In this document: in pieces, positions 45,860 through 55,472 of the stretch
Position numbering within the stretch: the stretch's first letter is position 1
How the letters are laid out: every line of letters begins with the position of its first letter
From: Streptomyces prunicolor NBRC 13075
GTDB taxonomy: Bacteria > Actinomycetota > Actinomycetes > Streptomycetales > Streptomycetaceae
Reading direction: 5' to 3'
NCBI RefSeq assembly: GCF_000367365.1
Contig: NZ_BARF01000106.1
Coordinates: forward strand, 30,454-94,453
Length of the DNA: 64,000 nt
Program-made: the position numbers and the translations under genes
The notes under the pieces: generated by a model
What the model saw: only the letters and a program-made list of their open reading frames with translations
Told to the model about the DNA's origin: nothing
Database searches by the model: none

Positions 45860-48295
45860 ATGGGGATTCGAAGCCTGACCCGCACCGAAGCCGAACGCCG
45901 GGCCGCGCTGATCGCGGTCGAGCGGTACGAAGTGGACGTCGATCTGACCGCGCTGCCCGACGGGCCGGAGGTCCGCTCCGTCTCCACCGTGGCGTTCACC
46001 TGTCGTGAACCGGGCGCCGAGACCTTCGTGGACTGTGCGGCACGGGTGCTGAGCGCGACGCTGAACGGCGTGGAGCTCGCCCCCGGCGAGGACGGCCGGA
46101 TCCCGCTCCACGGTCTCGCCGGGCACAACGTGTTGCGCGTGGAGAGCGTCCAGGCCAACACCACGTCCGGCGAGGGCGTACACAAGGCGACGGACCCCGC
46201 CGACGGCGAGGTGTACGTGTGGATGAGCTTCGAACCGGACGAGGCCCACTTCGTGTGGGCGTGCTTCGACCAGCCCGACCTCAAGGCCCCGCACGCCTTC
46301 ACCGTCACTGCCCCGGCCACCTGGACCGTCACCGGCAACTCCGGCGACGCACGCGTCGAGGAGCTGGACGGGGCCCGCCGCTGGACCTTCCCGGACACCC
46401 CGCCCCTGTCGACGTACAACACGGTCGTCAACGCGGGCCCCTTCCACGAGGTGCGCCGCGAGGCCGACGGCCACAACTTGGGCCTGTACGCCCGCCGTTC
46501 GCTCGCCGAGGTCCTCGAACGCGACGCCGACGAGATCTTCACCCTCACCCGCCAGGGCCTCGCCTTCTACGCCGAGGCCTTCGCCATGCCGTTCCCGCAG
46601 CGCCGCTACGACCAGGTGTTCGTGCCCGAGTTCGGCGGGGCGATGGAGAACTACGGCTGTGTCACCTGGTCGGACGCGTTCCTTCAGCGGGCCGCGCCGA
46701 CCCCGGCCGAACACGGGCTCCTGGCAAGGGTGTTGCTGCACGAGATGGCACACATGTGGTTCGGCAACATCGTCACCATGCGCTGGTGGGACGACCTCTG
46801 GCTGAACGAGGCGTTCGCGGAGTTCGCCTGCCACTGGGCGGCCGAGCGCGCCACCCGGCACACGGACGCGTGGGCGAGCCATCTCATGATCGGCAAGATC
46901 CGCGCGTATCTGGCCGACCAGGGCCCCGCCACGCACCCGATCCACCAGCCCATCCACGACGTGGCCCAGGCCGCGTCGATCTTCGACAGCATCACCTACC
47001 CCAAGGGCGCCTCCGTCCTCCAGCAGCTCAAGACGTACGTCGGCGAAGAGCAGTTCAGGGCCGGCATGGCCGGCTACTTCGCCCGGCACGCATGGGGCAA
47101 CACCACGCTCCAGGACCTGATCGACTCCCTGTCCGAGGCCAGTGGCCGCGACCTGGACACCTGGCGCACCGCCTGGCTGGCGACGGCGGGCACTGACCGC
47201 TTCTCGCTGGAGCTCGACGGCGACTCGGTCACGCTGGTGGCCGCCGGCAGCCCGCGTCCGCAGGTGCTGGCGGTGGGCGCGTACGCCAGGAACGGCGACG
47301 CGCTGGAGCGCCGGGCGCTGGTGCGCGTCGAGGTGACGGACCCGCGTACCGCGATCACCGGCCTCCCGCCCGCCGCCGACGTCCTGCTGATCAACGACGA
47401 CGACCTGACCTTCGCGACGACCCGCCCGGATCCCACGACCAGGGACGCCCTCTTCCGTACGGCGGCGCAGTTGCCCACGGCCATCTCCCGGGGTGTGGCG
47501 GCGGCCACCGTGTGGGACATGCTCACGACCGGCGAGGCCACGGCGGCTGAGGCGGGGCGGTGCCTCACCTCGGTGCTGGCCGCCGAGACGTCCGACGCGG
47601 TGATCGAGCCGTATCTGACCCTCGCCGCGAACATCGCCGAACTGTGGGCGCCGCCCGCCGACCGCGTCGCGTTGTCGGCGGAGGTCGCGGCGGCCTGTCG
47701 AAGCCTCGCCGCGGACCCCGGCCGCCGTCAGGTCGCGCTGCGTGGCCTGGCGCGTACCGCGACGACCGCGGACGATCTCGGCTGGCTCCGCCAACAGGCC
47801 GGTGACGACGTCGACTTGCACTGGCGTGCGCTCATCCGCGAGGCGGAACTGGGCGGCGACGTCACGGCGGAATCCGACCTTCTGCTCACCCTCGACCCGG
47901 ACCCCGACGCCTGGCTCCGCGCCCTGACCGTGCGGGCCGCCCTGCCCGACGCGGCGACGAAGGCGGAGGTCTGGCAGCAGATGGCCGTGGACCGTACGGT
48001 CCCCGTCAACTCGGTCGGCCTGGTGGCAGCCGCCTTCTGGCGCCCCGGCCAGGACACACTGCTGGCGCCCTACGCCGAGCGCTATCTGGAGGCGCTCCCG
48101 AAGCTGCACCAGGGCGGAATGATCCTGGCGATGAGCTATACGCGCCGTCTGTTCCCGCTGCACGCCATCGACGCCACGTACATCGAGCGGGCCCGGCATG
48201 CCTCCCAGGAGGCGGTGCCGGTGGTCCGTACAACCCTCCTGGAGCGCTCGGACGAGGTGAGCCGGATGCTCCGCGCCCGGGGTGGATCGGTCTGA
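45860..48295 (+). CDS. pepN: Aminopeptidase N (M1 family)
   Basis: The 811-residue zinc metallopeptidase removes N-terminal residues from peptides in the cytoplasm. FGGAMENYG near residue 258 is the exopeptidase motif, HEMAHMWFGN (HExxH, about 293-297) and the downstream Glu in LNEAFAEF bind zinc. The C-terminal half is the ERAP1-like helical domain of actinobacterial PepN. ATG 45860 follows GAGGGAGGACAC. The size fits the family. It stands alone between two hairpins/unrelated genes and is a housekeeping gene. Confidence 0.95.
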   Translation: MGIRSLTRTEAERRAALIAVERYEVDVDLTALPDGPEVRSVSTVAFTCREPGAETFVDCAARVLSATLNGVELAPGEDGRIPLHGLAGHNVLRVESVQANTTSGEGVHKATDPADGEVYVWMSFEPDEAHFVWACFDQPDLKAPHAFTVTAPATWTVTGNSGDARVEELDGARRWTFPDTPPLSTYNTVVNAGPFHEVRREADGHNLGLYARRSLAEVLERDADEIFTLTRQGLAFYAEAFAMPFPQRRYDQVFVPEFGGAMENYGCVTWSDAFLQRAAPTPAEHGLLARVLLHEMAHMWFGNIVTMRWWDDLWLNEAFAEFACHWAAERATRHTDAWASHLMIGKIRAYLADQGPATHPIHQPIHDVAQAASIFDSITYPKGASVLQQLKTYVGEEQFRAGMAGYFARHAWGNTTLQDLIDSLSEASGRDLDTWRTAWLATAGTDRFSLELDGDSVTLVAAGSPRPQVLAVGAYARNGDALERRALVRVEVTDPRTAITGLPPAADVLLINDDDLTFATTRPDPTTRDALFRTAAQLPTAISRGVAAATVWDMLTTGEATAAEAGRCLTSVLAAETSDAVIEPYLTLAANIAELWAPPADRVALSAEVAAACRSLAADPGRRQVALRGLARTATTADDLGWLRQQAGDDVDLHWRALIREAELGGDVTAESDLLLTLDPDPDAWLRALTVRAALPDAATKAEVWQQMAVDRTVPVNSVGLVAAAFWRPGQDTLLAPYAERYLEALPKLHQGGMILAMSYTRRLFPLHAIDATYIERARHASQEAVPVVRTTLLERSDEVSRMLRARGGSV

Positions 48296-48336
48296 CCTGC
48301 TCGGAGCTCCGGACGAGGCAATCGCAGGGCGGCCCG

Positions 48337-50484
48337 TCAGTCCGCCGGTGGGGTCGGCCCGGGCGCGGACCGTTCCGGGTGCGGATAGGACGGCTGTACC
48401 CGCAGCGGGCGGGCCGCCCAGCCGGGCAGGTGCCAGTTCCAGCCTCCGAACAGGGAGACGAGGGAGGGAACGAGCAGCATCCGCACGATGGTCGCGTCCA
48501 GCAGGATGCCGATGCCGAGGCCGGTCGCCAGCGTCTTGAGATCGGTGCCCGGTCCCGAGGCGAGTGCGGCGAAGGCGAGGAAGAGGATGAGTGCGGCGCT
48601 GGTGACGAGTCGGCCGGTGCGGCCGATGCCCTCGATGACCGCGTCGTCGGTCGAGTGGCCGGCGTCGTACTCCTCCCGGATGCGGGAGAGGATGAACACC
48701 TCGTAGTCCATGGACAGTCCGAACAGGAACGCGAAGATCATGATCGGGATCCAGAACGTGACGGCGCCGGTCGCGGCGATGCCGAAGAGCGTGTTGGAGC
48801 CATGGCCGTCCTGCCAGAACAGCACCATCAGGCCCAGCGTCGCCGCCAGCGAGATCAGGTTGAGCAGCACCGCCTTCAGCGGCAGCAGCAGGGAGCGGAA
48901 GGCGCGCACGAGCAGGATGTACGTCAGCAGCGCGATGATCGTGAGCATCAGCGGGAAGTTGCCGTAGACGGCGTGCAGGAAGTCGATCTGTGCCGCGCCG
49001 ACGCCGGCGACACCGACGACACCGGGCAGGTGCTCGGTGGCGCTCTTGACCCGCCTGACCACATCGACGCTCTTCGAGTTCACGGTCTCGGTGTCCGGGA
49101 TGACGACCACGATGCTCTGTCCGCCCTGGTTGCCGGCGGGCCCGGTCGGCACGAGCACGCTGGTCACGCCGTCGACCTTGGTCAACTCGGCGGCGACGGG
49201 TTTCGCCTGGTCGGTGCTGACCAGGACCTCCATCGGGGTCAGCGCGCCGGTCGGGACGCCGCCGCGCTCCAGGGTCTGCAGGGTGTCGTAGGCCGGGCCG
49301 TTCTTGGCCAGCGATTCCGAGGAGGCGAGGCCGATCTTGATGCCGAGGAAGACGCCGACGAGGGCCGCGAGGGCGGCCAGTGCGGCGGCGGCCGCGATCC
49401 AGCGGCGCCGTACGACCGCGGCGGTCCAGCGGCTCCAGAACCGGCTCGCCCGGTTCTCGTGCCGGATCTTCGGCCAGTCGACCTTCGGTCCGATGCCGCC
49501 GAGGATCGCGGGAGTGAGGGTGAGGGTGGTCAGCACGCTCGCGAGTGGGATGAGCGCGCCGCCGTAGCCCATGCTGCGCAGGAACGGGACCGGCAGGACC
49601 ACCAGCGAGAGCAGGCCGATGGCCACCGTGACGCCGCTGAACACGATCGCATGTCCGGCGTGCTGCATCGCTACCACGACGGCGTCGTGGTTGTCCCGGC
49701 CGCGGTCGCGCTCCTCGCGCCAGCGGGTGACGAACAGCAGCGAGTAGTCGATCGCCACGCCCAGGCCGATCAGGGCGACCAGGAACTGCACGATGAACGA
49801 CATGTCGGTCAGGTAGGTGAGCGGCAGGAGCATCACGAAGGTCGCGAGGATCGACACCGCGGCGACGAGCAGCGGCAGCAGGGCGAGGAAGGAGGCGAAC
49901 ACGAAGGCGAGGACGGCGAGTGCGCCGACGGCGCCGAGGAGCGTCTCGCCGAGCACACCGGGCCCGCCCCCGTCGTCGCCGCCGGAGGCCAGCGCGTCCT
50001 CGCCCGTCACTCCGATCACCGCACCCGCCGGCATGGCCTTCTCCGCCGCCGCCCGGATCGGGTCGGTCAGCAGTTTCTGGCTGGGGGACGGGTTGAACCG
50101 GTAGAACACCAGCGCGTAGGCGGTGCGGTCGTCCTTCGTGCGGAAGGCCTTGTCACCGGTGTTCGCCTCATCGATCAGCCGCACGCCCGGTACCGCCGTG
50201 CCGACGGCCGTGAAGACCCGCCCGACGTCCGCCTCGTGACCGGTGATCGTCTGCCCTGCCGGAAGGGTGACCGCCACCAAGTAGGGGTTGGTGTCGCCGC
50301 CGCTGCCGAAGGCGTCCTCGATCTTGTGCGCGGTCACGGTGCCGGGCTGTCCCGGCAGGGAGAAGTCGATCGTCAGCCGGTCCGTGGTGCGACCGGCCAG
50401 CAGGATGCCGGCGACCAGCACCAGACCCCAGAACGCCACCACCGCTTTGCGATGCCGCAGAACGAATTCGGCCCACCGTCGCAT
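48337..50484 (-). CDS. MMPL family RND transporter
   Basis: The 715-residue membrane protein has two copies of a six-helix RND unit. It begins MRRWAEFVLRHRKAVVAFWG, has ALIGLGVAIDYSLLFVTRWR and ALSMDYEVFILSRIREEYDA-type proton-relay segments with the paired Asp residues, and two external loops. Such proteins export lipids or drugs. ATG 50484 follows GGGGAAGG; the frame is open to 50595. The C-terminal tail is Pro-rich. No regulator lies beside it. Confidence 0.92.
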   Translation of the reverse strand: MRRWAEFVLRHRKAVVAFWGLVLVAGILLAGRTTDRLTIDFSLPGQPGTVTAHKIEDAFGSGGDTNPYLVAVTLPAGQTITGHEADVGRVFTAVGTAVPGVRLIDEANTGDKAFRTKDDRTAYALVFYRFNPSPSQKLLTDPIRAAAEKAMPAGAVIGVTGEDALASGGDDGGGPGVLGETLLGAVGALAVLAFVFASFLALLPLLVAAVSILATFVMLLPLTYLTDMSFIVQFLVALIGLGVAIDYSLLFVTRWREERDRGRDNHDAVVVAMQHAGHAIVFSGVTVAIGLLSLVVLPVPFLRSMGYGGALIPLASVLTTLTLTPAILGGIGPKVDWPKIRHENRASRFWSRWTAAVVRRRWIAAAAALAALAALVGVFLGIKIGLASSESLAKNGPAYDTLQTLERGGVPTGALTPMEVLVSTDQAKPVAAELTKVDGVTSVLVPTGPAGNQGGQSIVVVIPDTETVNSKSVDVVRRVKSATEHLPGVVGVAGVGAAQIDFLHAVYGNFPLMLTIIALLTYILLVRAFRSLLLPLKAVLLNLISLAATLGLMVLFWQDGHGSNTLFGIAATGAVTFWIPIMIFAFLFGLSMDYEVFILSRIREEYDAGHSTDDAVIEGIGRTGRLVTSAALILFLAFAALASGPGTDLKTLATGLGIGILLDATIVRMLLVPSLVSLFGGWNWHLPGWAARPLRVQPSYPHPERSAPGPTPPAD

Positions 50485-50687
50485 ACCGGACCTTCCCCGG
50501 ATCGTTGGTTGCGCGAGTTTAGCCCGCCGCCCAGTTTCTCCGCTATCGGAGCGATCCATCCGTTTTGACGGGATCCGGAAGCGCGGAATCCGCACCCACC
50601 GCCTCGGGAAGAAACGGCGCCGGAGGGGGCGTTGCCTTGTGAGTAGTAGTGGATCACCACCGGAAGTCTGAGAACGGAGCAGTCGAG

Positions 50688-51179
50688 GTGAACGACGCGA
50701 TAGACGCCGACACCCTCAACAGGGCGGAGGAGGCTGCTCCCACGCCCGACGTATTGGAGCGGGTACGGCGGAACCGGCGGCACACCCTGGAGCTGCTCAC
50801 CGTCTGCGCCGTGGGGCTCGTCCCGTGGACGGTCCTGCTGGCGATGACGCTGCCGTCCGGGTACGAGGTCCATCAGTGGCGCCTGGCATGGGTCGGTTTC
50901 GACATCCTGCTCGTGGTCGCGATGGCGTCCACCGCGCTGCTCGGCTGGCGGCGGAACCGCGCCGTCATATTGGCGGCGCTCACGACGTCGGTACTGCTGA
51001 TCTGCGACGCGTGGTTCGACGTGTCGCTCGCCTTCGGCACCTCGGAGGTCTGGTGGTCGGCGGCGTTGGCGCTGTTCGTCGAACTGCCGCTGGCCTTCTA
51101 CCTGATACGCCGGGTGATGGGGATGATCTCGCTCGCCCATTGGCCGTCCGTGGAAGCGGACACCCGGCTCACCGAATGA
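50688..51179 (+). CDS. Four-helix membrane protein of unknown function
   Basis: The 163-residue protein has four hydrophobic segments (LELLTVCAVGLVPWTVLLAM, WVGFDILLVVAMASTALLGW, LAALTTSVLLICDAWFDVSL, LALFVELPLAFYLIRRVMGM) with short ends in the cytoplasm. Similar proteins are common in Streptomyces but no function is known to me. GTG 50688 follows ACGGAGCAG. It precedes the Nit1C-type cluster by 145 bases and may be independent of it. Confidence 0.8.
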   Translation: MNDAIDADTLNRAEEAAPTPDVLERVRRNRRHTLELLTVCAVGLVPWTVLLAMTLPSGYEVHQWRLAWVGFDILLVVAMASTALLGWRRNRAVILAALTTSVLLICDAWFDVSLAFGTSEVWWSAALALFVELPLAFYLIRRVMGMISLAHWPSVEADTRLTE

Positions 51180-51324
51180 CCCGCTTTGCCTCTGTGGCAA
51201 CGGTGAGGTTTTCGCAACTCCCCTTTGTTCCCGATGACTTCGTTCGGAAATCCCCGGGGCTGAAGTTGGTCGCCATGGAGAGCGGCGAGGTGGCAAGACC
51301 TCGGCGCGCGGCATGGAGGATGTC

Positions 51325-51630
51325 ATGCCCGAGATGTATTTCGATGTGCGCTGGCCCGACGGTCTGACCCAGCGCTGCTATTCACCCTCCACGATAGTCG
51401 AGGACTACTTCACCCCGGGTGCCGCATACGAGCTCGCCGAATTCGTCGAGCGCAGCCGTACGGCACTCGGTATCGCCGGTGACCGGGTACGGGAGAAGTT
51501 CGGCTTCTTCTGCACCGGCGCCTCCGACCAACTCGCCCGGATAGAACGGACGGCCGCCGCGTACGGCGACATCGGCGGCGCCAAGGTCACGGTCGAATCC
51601 CTCACCGGCGCCGACGGGAACCCGCGATGA
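51325..51630 (+). CDS. MSMEG_0570 family protein (first gene of Nit1C-type cluster)
   Basis: The 101-residue protein begins MPEMYFDVRWPDG and has CYSPSTIVEDYFTPGAAYEL, GDRVREKFGFFCTG, which I recognise as the MSMEG_0570 family that occurs only with nitrilase/radical-SAM clusters. Its function is unknown. ATG 51325 follows GGAGG by 5 bases. Its stop overlaps the next ATG by 4 bases, so it is translationally coupled to the flavoprotein. Confidence 0.85.
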   Translation: MPEMYFDVRWPDGLTQRCYSPSTIVEDYFTPGAAYELAEFVERSRTALGIAGDRVREKFGFFCTGASDQLARIERTAAAYGDIGGAKVTVESLTGADGNPR

Positions 51631-52943
51631 GCCCCGCGACACGACTGTCCGGCACGCACTACTCGGTGGCCGTCGTGGGCGGTGGCCAGGCGGGACTGTC
51701 CGTCAGCCACGAACTGCGCGAACGCGGCATCGACCACGTCGTGATCGAGGCCCACCGGGTCGGACGCGAGTGGCGCGAGCGCCGCTGGGACTCCTTCTGC
51801 CTGGTGACCCCCAACTGGCAGTGCAGGCTGCCCGGTTACCCCTACCAGGGCGACGATCCCGACGGCTTCATGGTCCGCGACGACATCGTGCGGTACCTGG
51901 AGGGCTACGTCGCCCACTTCCGCCCGCCGCTGGTCGAAGGCGTGACGGTCACGAGGCTGCGCCGCTCCCCGAGCGGAGTCTTCGAACTCGCCACCACCGA
52001 GGGCGACTTCACCGCCGACCAGGTGGTGATAGCGACCGGCCCCTACCACGCCCCCTCCCTCCCCCCGATGGCCCAACGCCTCCCCGACTCCCTCACCCAG
52101 GTCCACTCCTCGCGCTATCGCAATCCCGCCCAACTCCCCCCGGGCGCCGTCCTGGTGGTCGGCACCGGCCAGTCCGGCTGCCAGATCGCCGAGGACCTGC
52201 ACCTCGCCGGACGCCAGGTCCACCTGGCCGTCGGCAGCGCCCCGCGCGTGGCCCGCTTCTATCGCGGCCGGGACTGTGTGGCGTGGCTGGACGAGATGGG
52301 TCACTACGCGAAGAGCATCGACGACTTCGACGACGCCGGCGCTGTCCGGATGCGCGTCAACCACTACGTCACCGGACGCGACGGAGGCCGCGACATCGAC
52401 CTGCGCGCCTTCGCCCGCGACGGTATGCGGCTGTACGGCCGCCTCACCGAAGTCGGCGGTACGGAACTGGAGTTCGCCGACGACCTCAAGGTGAACCTCG
52501 ACCACGCGGACGCCGTGGCGGAGGGCATCAAGGACGCCATCGACGCCCACATCACCGCCCATGGCATCGCGGCACCGGACGAGCCCCGCTACGTACCCGT
52601 GTGGGAGCCGGACGAGCAGCCGCGCGAACTCGACCTGGACCAGGCCGACATCACGTCCGTCGTCTGGTCGACCGGATTCCGCCGGGACCACCGCTGGATA
52701 GAAGCACCGGTCTTCGACGGCCGCGGCTACCCGATGCACTGGCGCGGCGCGACCAGTGTCCCCGGCCTGTACTTCCTGGGCCTGCCCTGGCAGCACTCAT
52801 GGGGCTCGGGACGCTTCGAAGCGGTGGGCAGGGACGCGGAGTTCCTCGCGAACCACATCGAGGCGTCACGCCGCCTGGCCGACGTCTGCGGCACCCTCAC
52901 CGGCGCCCCCACCGACCTCGCCTCCGCCCTCCCGATCGGCTGA
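51627..52943 (+). CDS. MSMEG_0569 family flavin-dependent oxidoreductase
   Basis: The 438-residue protein is a class B flavin monooxygenase-like enzyme. An FAD Rossmann motif VVGGGQAGLSVSHELRERGI is near residue 14 and a NADPH motif VVGTGQSGCQIAEDLHLAGR near 178. VVWSTGFRRDHRWI and GLPWQHSWGSGRF match the Nit1C flavoprotein. The substrate of the cluster is unknown. It probably oxidises a nitrogenous intermediate in the cytoplasm. ATG 51627 overlaps the previous stop. Confidence 0.9.
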   Translation: MSPATRLSGTHYSVAVVGGGQAGLSVSHELRERGIDHVVIEAHRVGREWRERRWDSFCLVTPNWQCRLPGYPYQGDDPDGFMVRDDIVRYLEGYVAHFRPPLVEGVTVTRLRRSPSGVFELATTEGDFTADQVVIATGPYHAPSLPPMAQRLPDSLTQVHSSRYRNPAQLPPGAVLVVGTGQSGCQIAEDLHLAGRQVHLAVGSAPRVARFYRGRDCVAWLDEMGHYAKSIDDFDDAGAVRMRVNHYVTGRDGGRDIDLRAFARDGMRLYGRLTEVGGTELEFADDLKVNLDHADAVAEGIKDAIDAHITAHGIAAPDEPRYVPVWEPDEQPRELDLDQADITSVVWSTGFRRDHRWIEAPVFDGRGYPMHWRGATSVPGLYFLGLPWQHSWGSGRFEAVGRDAEFLANHIEASRRLADVCGTLTGAPTDLASALPIG

Positions 52944-52990
52944 GGCGGAGCAAAGAGGAGACGAAGAGGACGAGGAACGGGACGACACTC

Positions 52991-53806
52991 ATGGTCCATG
53001 ACGCGCACCGCCACATCGGCGTCCTGCCCGCCTACCCCTTCTACGGCGGCCCGCCGGTCAACCCCGACACCACCGCCCGCGCCACGGTCAAGCAACTCAT
53101 CGCCGACCTGGACGCGGAGGGCACCGAACGCGCTCTGGTCATCCCGAACTACGGCGTCCCGGACCCCGCGATCGCCTTCTCCTTCAACGAGTTGGTGATC
53201 GAGGCCGCCCAGACCGACGACCGTATTCGGGCCGGCCTCTGGGTCTCCCCGCGCCCCGAGGACGAGCAACGCACCACCCAGGCACTGGAGTTGGCGGGCG
53301 AGCGGGGCGTGAAGGCGCTCAAGCTCAGCTTCCTGCTCGGCGGCCGCCCGACGGATCCGGCCTGCCGCCCTCACCTGGACCGTATCTTCGCCGTGGCGGC
53401 CCGGCACGGGCTGGTGGTGCACGTCCACACCTCCCCCGGTGCCGCCTCCGACATCGACGAGGTCGGCCACCTGGTTGACTGGTACGCCGACCAAGTCCCC
53501 GTCCATCTCGTGCACTTCGGCGGCGGGATGAGCGGCCACATCAAGCTCGCCGGTTCCCGGTTCTTCGACTGGATCACCGCCGGCAAGCACGTCTACACCG
53601 ACCTCTCCTGGGCCATCGGTTTCACTCCCCGCTGGCTGGCCCGGGAGATCGAGCGCCGCGGCATCGGCCACGACCGGGTGCTCTTCGCCAGCGACCAGCC
53701 TTGGGGCGACTTCACGGGCGAGTACGCCCGCCTCGCCGAAGCGACCGGCGGCGGCGAACTCGGCGACCTGGTCTTCAAGGACACCTTCGCCGCCCTCTAC
53801 GACTGA
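52991..53806 (+). CDS. Amidohydrolase-family (TIM-barrel) protein in the Nit1C-type cluster
   Basis: The 271-residue protein starts MVHDAHRHIG (the H-x-H metal pair) and has VVHVHTSPGAA, VHLVHFGGG and LFASDQPWGDFTG, which are the metal-site strands of amidohydrolase-2-type decarboxylases/hydrolases. The final Asp in ASDQPWG fits. So a metal-dependent hydrolysis or decarboxylation is likely. I do not recall it as part of the core Nit1C set, so it may be a lineage-specific addition. ATG 52991 lies 47 bases after the flavoprotein stop. Confidence 0.85.
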   Translation: MVHDAHRHIGVLPAYPFYGGPPVNPDTTARATVKQLIADLDAEGTERALVIPNYGVPDPAIAFSFNELVIEAAQTDDRIRAGLWVSPRPEDEQRTTQALELAGERGVKALKLSFLLGGRPTDPACRPHLDRIFAVAARHGLVVHVHTSPGAASDIDEVGHLVDWYADQVPVHLVHFGGGMSGHIKLAGSRFFDWITAGKHVYTDLSWAIGFTPRWLAREIERRGIGHDRVLFASDQPWGDFTGEYARLAEATGGGELGDLVFKDTFAALYD

Positions 53807-53848
53807 CCGACCTCCCCTCTCAAGTCCGGTACGTACAAGGAGACAGCC

Positions 53849-54370
53849 ATGTCCGAAACCGTCGAACTCAGCGAGATCGAGCAGCGGTCCCTCAACGAGA
53901 TCCCCCACCCGTCGCTCCCCGACGGCACCAGCATCTACGGCGCCACAAAGGTGTTCCCCGACTACAAGGCCGAGGACGGCGAGACGTACTTCACGCTCGT
54001 CCACGGCATCGCCCACGAGTCCTCGGTCTCCTTCGTCGCGGTCCTCCAGGCGACCCGCGCCCTGCGCAAGGGCTTCGAGACGGCCATCTACTTCTACGGC
54101 CCGGGCTCCCTCAACTGCCTTGCCACGCGCGGCTTCCCGACCACCGGCAACTCGGCCTTCCCCGGCGAGCACAACATCAACAACCAGCTCAAGACCTTCA
54201 TCGCCGAGGGCGGCAAGGTCTTCTGCTGCCGCTTCGGCCTGTCCCTGCACGGGGCTCGCGAGGAGGACCTCATCGAAGGGGTCATCCCGACCCACCCACT
54301 GGACGTCCAGGACGCGCTGATCCACTACGCGCGCAAGGGCGCCATCATCAACTCCACCTACCAGCTGTAA
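53849..54370 (+). CDS. MSMEG_0572/Sll0783 family nitrogen-starvation protein
   Basis: The 173-residue protein (SLNEIPHPSLPDGTSIYGAT, SVSFVAVLQATRALRKGFET, YFYGPGSLNCLATRGFPTTG, FCCRFGLSLHGARE) matches the Sll0783 family. In Synechocystis the gene is induced by nitrogen starvation and needed for polyhydroxybutyrate accumulation. Its biochemical activity is not known. Clear ribosome site AAGGAGACAGCC before ATG 53849. It is followed after 10 bases by the radical SAM gene. Confidence 0.9.
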   Translation: MSETVELSEIEQRSLNEIPHPSLPDGTSIYGATKVFPDYKAEDGETYFTLVHGIAHESSVSFVAVLQATRALRKGFETAIYFYGPGSLNCLATRGFPTTGNSAFPGEHNINNQLKTFIAEGGKVFCCRFGLSLHGAREEDLIEGVIPTHPLDVQDALIHYARKGAIINSTYQL

Positions 54371-54380
54371 GGGGGCCGTT

Positions 54381-55472
54381 GTGAGCGTTGGCACCGAATC
54401 GACGAGTACGGCGGTGGATGTGCGCATCATGACCCGCGCCGAACTCGCCCTGCACGGCGTCGCGTTGGACGCCCCCGTACGGCGGCCCGACGGCGCGGGT
54501 CCGAGCGGCGACGGTCACGTCCTCGTCGACGGTGCCAACGCCGCACTGCCCACCAACCCGGCCAGCCCCTACCGCGTACGCGACGGCAGCGTATGGCTGG
54601 GCGACCAGGACACCGGCCTCGCCCTGACCGCCGTGAGCCGCCCGAAGTTCTACGACCTGACCACCGCAGACGGCACCTCCTACGAGCACATCGCCCGCCT
54701 CCACGGCGCCGACGTCCTCGCCACCACCGTCGTCCAGACCTGCATCCGTTACGCCGAGTCGGACCGCTGTCGCTTCTGCACCATCGAGGAGTCCCTCCGC
54801 TCGGGCGCCGCGGTCGCCGCCAAGACCCCGGCGCAGCTCGCCGAAGTCGCCGAAGCGGCCGTCCGGTTGGACGGGATCAAACAGATGGTCATGACCACGG
54901 GCACGACTGCCGGCCCCGACCGGGGCGCGCGCAATCTCGTCCGCTCCGTGCGCGCCGTCCTCGAAGCGGTGCCCGGCCTGCCCATCCAGGTGCAGTGCGA
55001 ACCACCCGGCGACCTCGCCTGGATCCGTGAGCTGCACGACGCCGGGGCCGCCACGATCGGCATCCACGTCGAGTCCCTCGACGAGGAGGTACGGCGGCGC
55101 TGGATGCCGGGCAAGTCGACAGTCCCGATGACCGAGTACGAGGCCTCGTGGGACGAGGCGGTGCGGATCTTCGGACCGAATCGCGTCTCCACCTATCTGC
55201 TCGTCGGACTCGGCGAGGACCCGGACGAACTCATCGCGGGCGCGGGCGAGTTGATCGACCGGGGCGTGTACCCGTTCGTCGTCCCGTTCCGCCCGATGGC
55301 CGGCACGCTCGCCGCCCGCGACGGCATCCCGGCACCGAGCGCCGAACTCCTGACGTACGTCACCGAGCGCGTCGCGGCGAAACTCCGCGCCGCCGGGATG
55401 AGCGGCGCCGACCAGAAGGCGGGCTGCGCGGCCTGCGGTGCGTGCAGTGTTCTGCAGTCGGCGGGCGGGTGA
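54381..55472 (+). CDS. MSMEG_0568 family radical SAM protein
   Basis: The 363-residue protein has TCIRYAESDRCRFCTIEESL, where three Cys spaced C-x8-C-x2-C replace the canonical C-x3-C-x2-C, and KQMVMTTGTTAGPDRGARNL as the SAM/Gly-rich strand. PIQVQCEPPGDLAWIRELHD and GIHVESLDEEVRRRWMPGKS follow the radical SAM barrel. The C-terminus has GCAACGACSVL, which could bind a second cluster. The chemical step is unknown. GTG 54381 follows AAGGGGGCC; the stop overlaps the next ATG by one base. Confidence 0.88.
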   Translation: MSVGTESTSTAVDVRIMTRAELALHGVALDAPVRRPDGAGPSGDGHVLVDGANAALPTNPASPYRVRDGSVWLGDQDTGLALTAVSRPKFYDLTTADGTSYEHIARLHGADVLATTVVQTCIRYAESDRCRFCTIEESLRSGAAVAAKTPAQLAEVAEAAVRLDGIKQMVMTTGTTAGPDRGARNLVRSVRAVLEAVPGLPIQVQCEPPGDLAWIRELHDAGAATIGIHVESLDEEVRRRWMPGKSTVPMTEYEASWDEAVRIFGPNRVSTYLLVGLGEDPDELIAGAGELIDRGVYPFVVPFRPMAGTLAARDGIPAPSAELLTYVTERVAAKLRAAGMSGADQKAGCAACGACSVLQSAGG

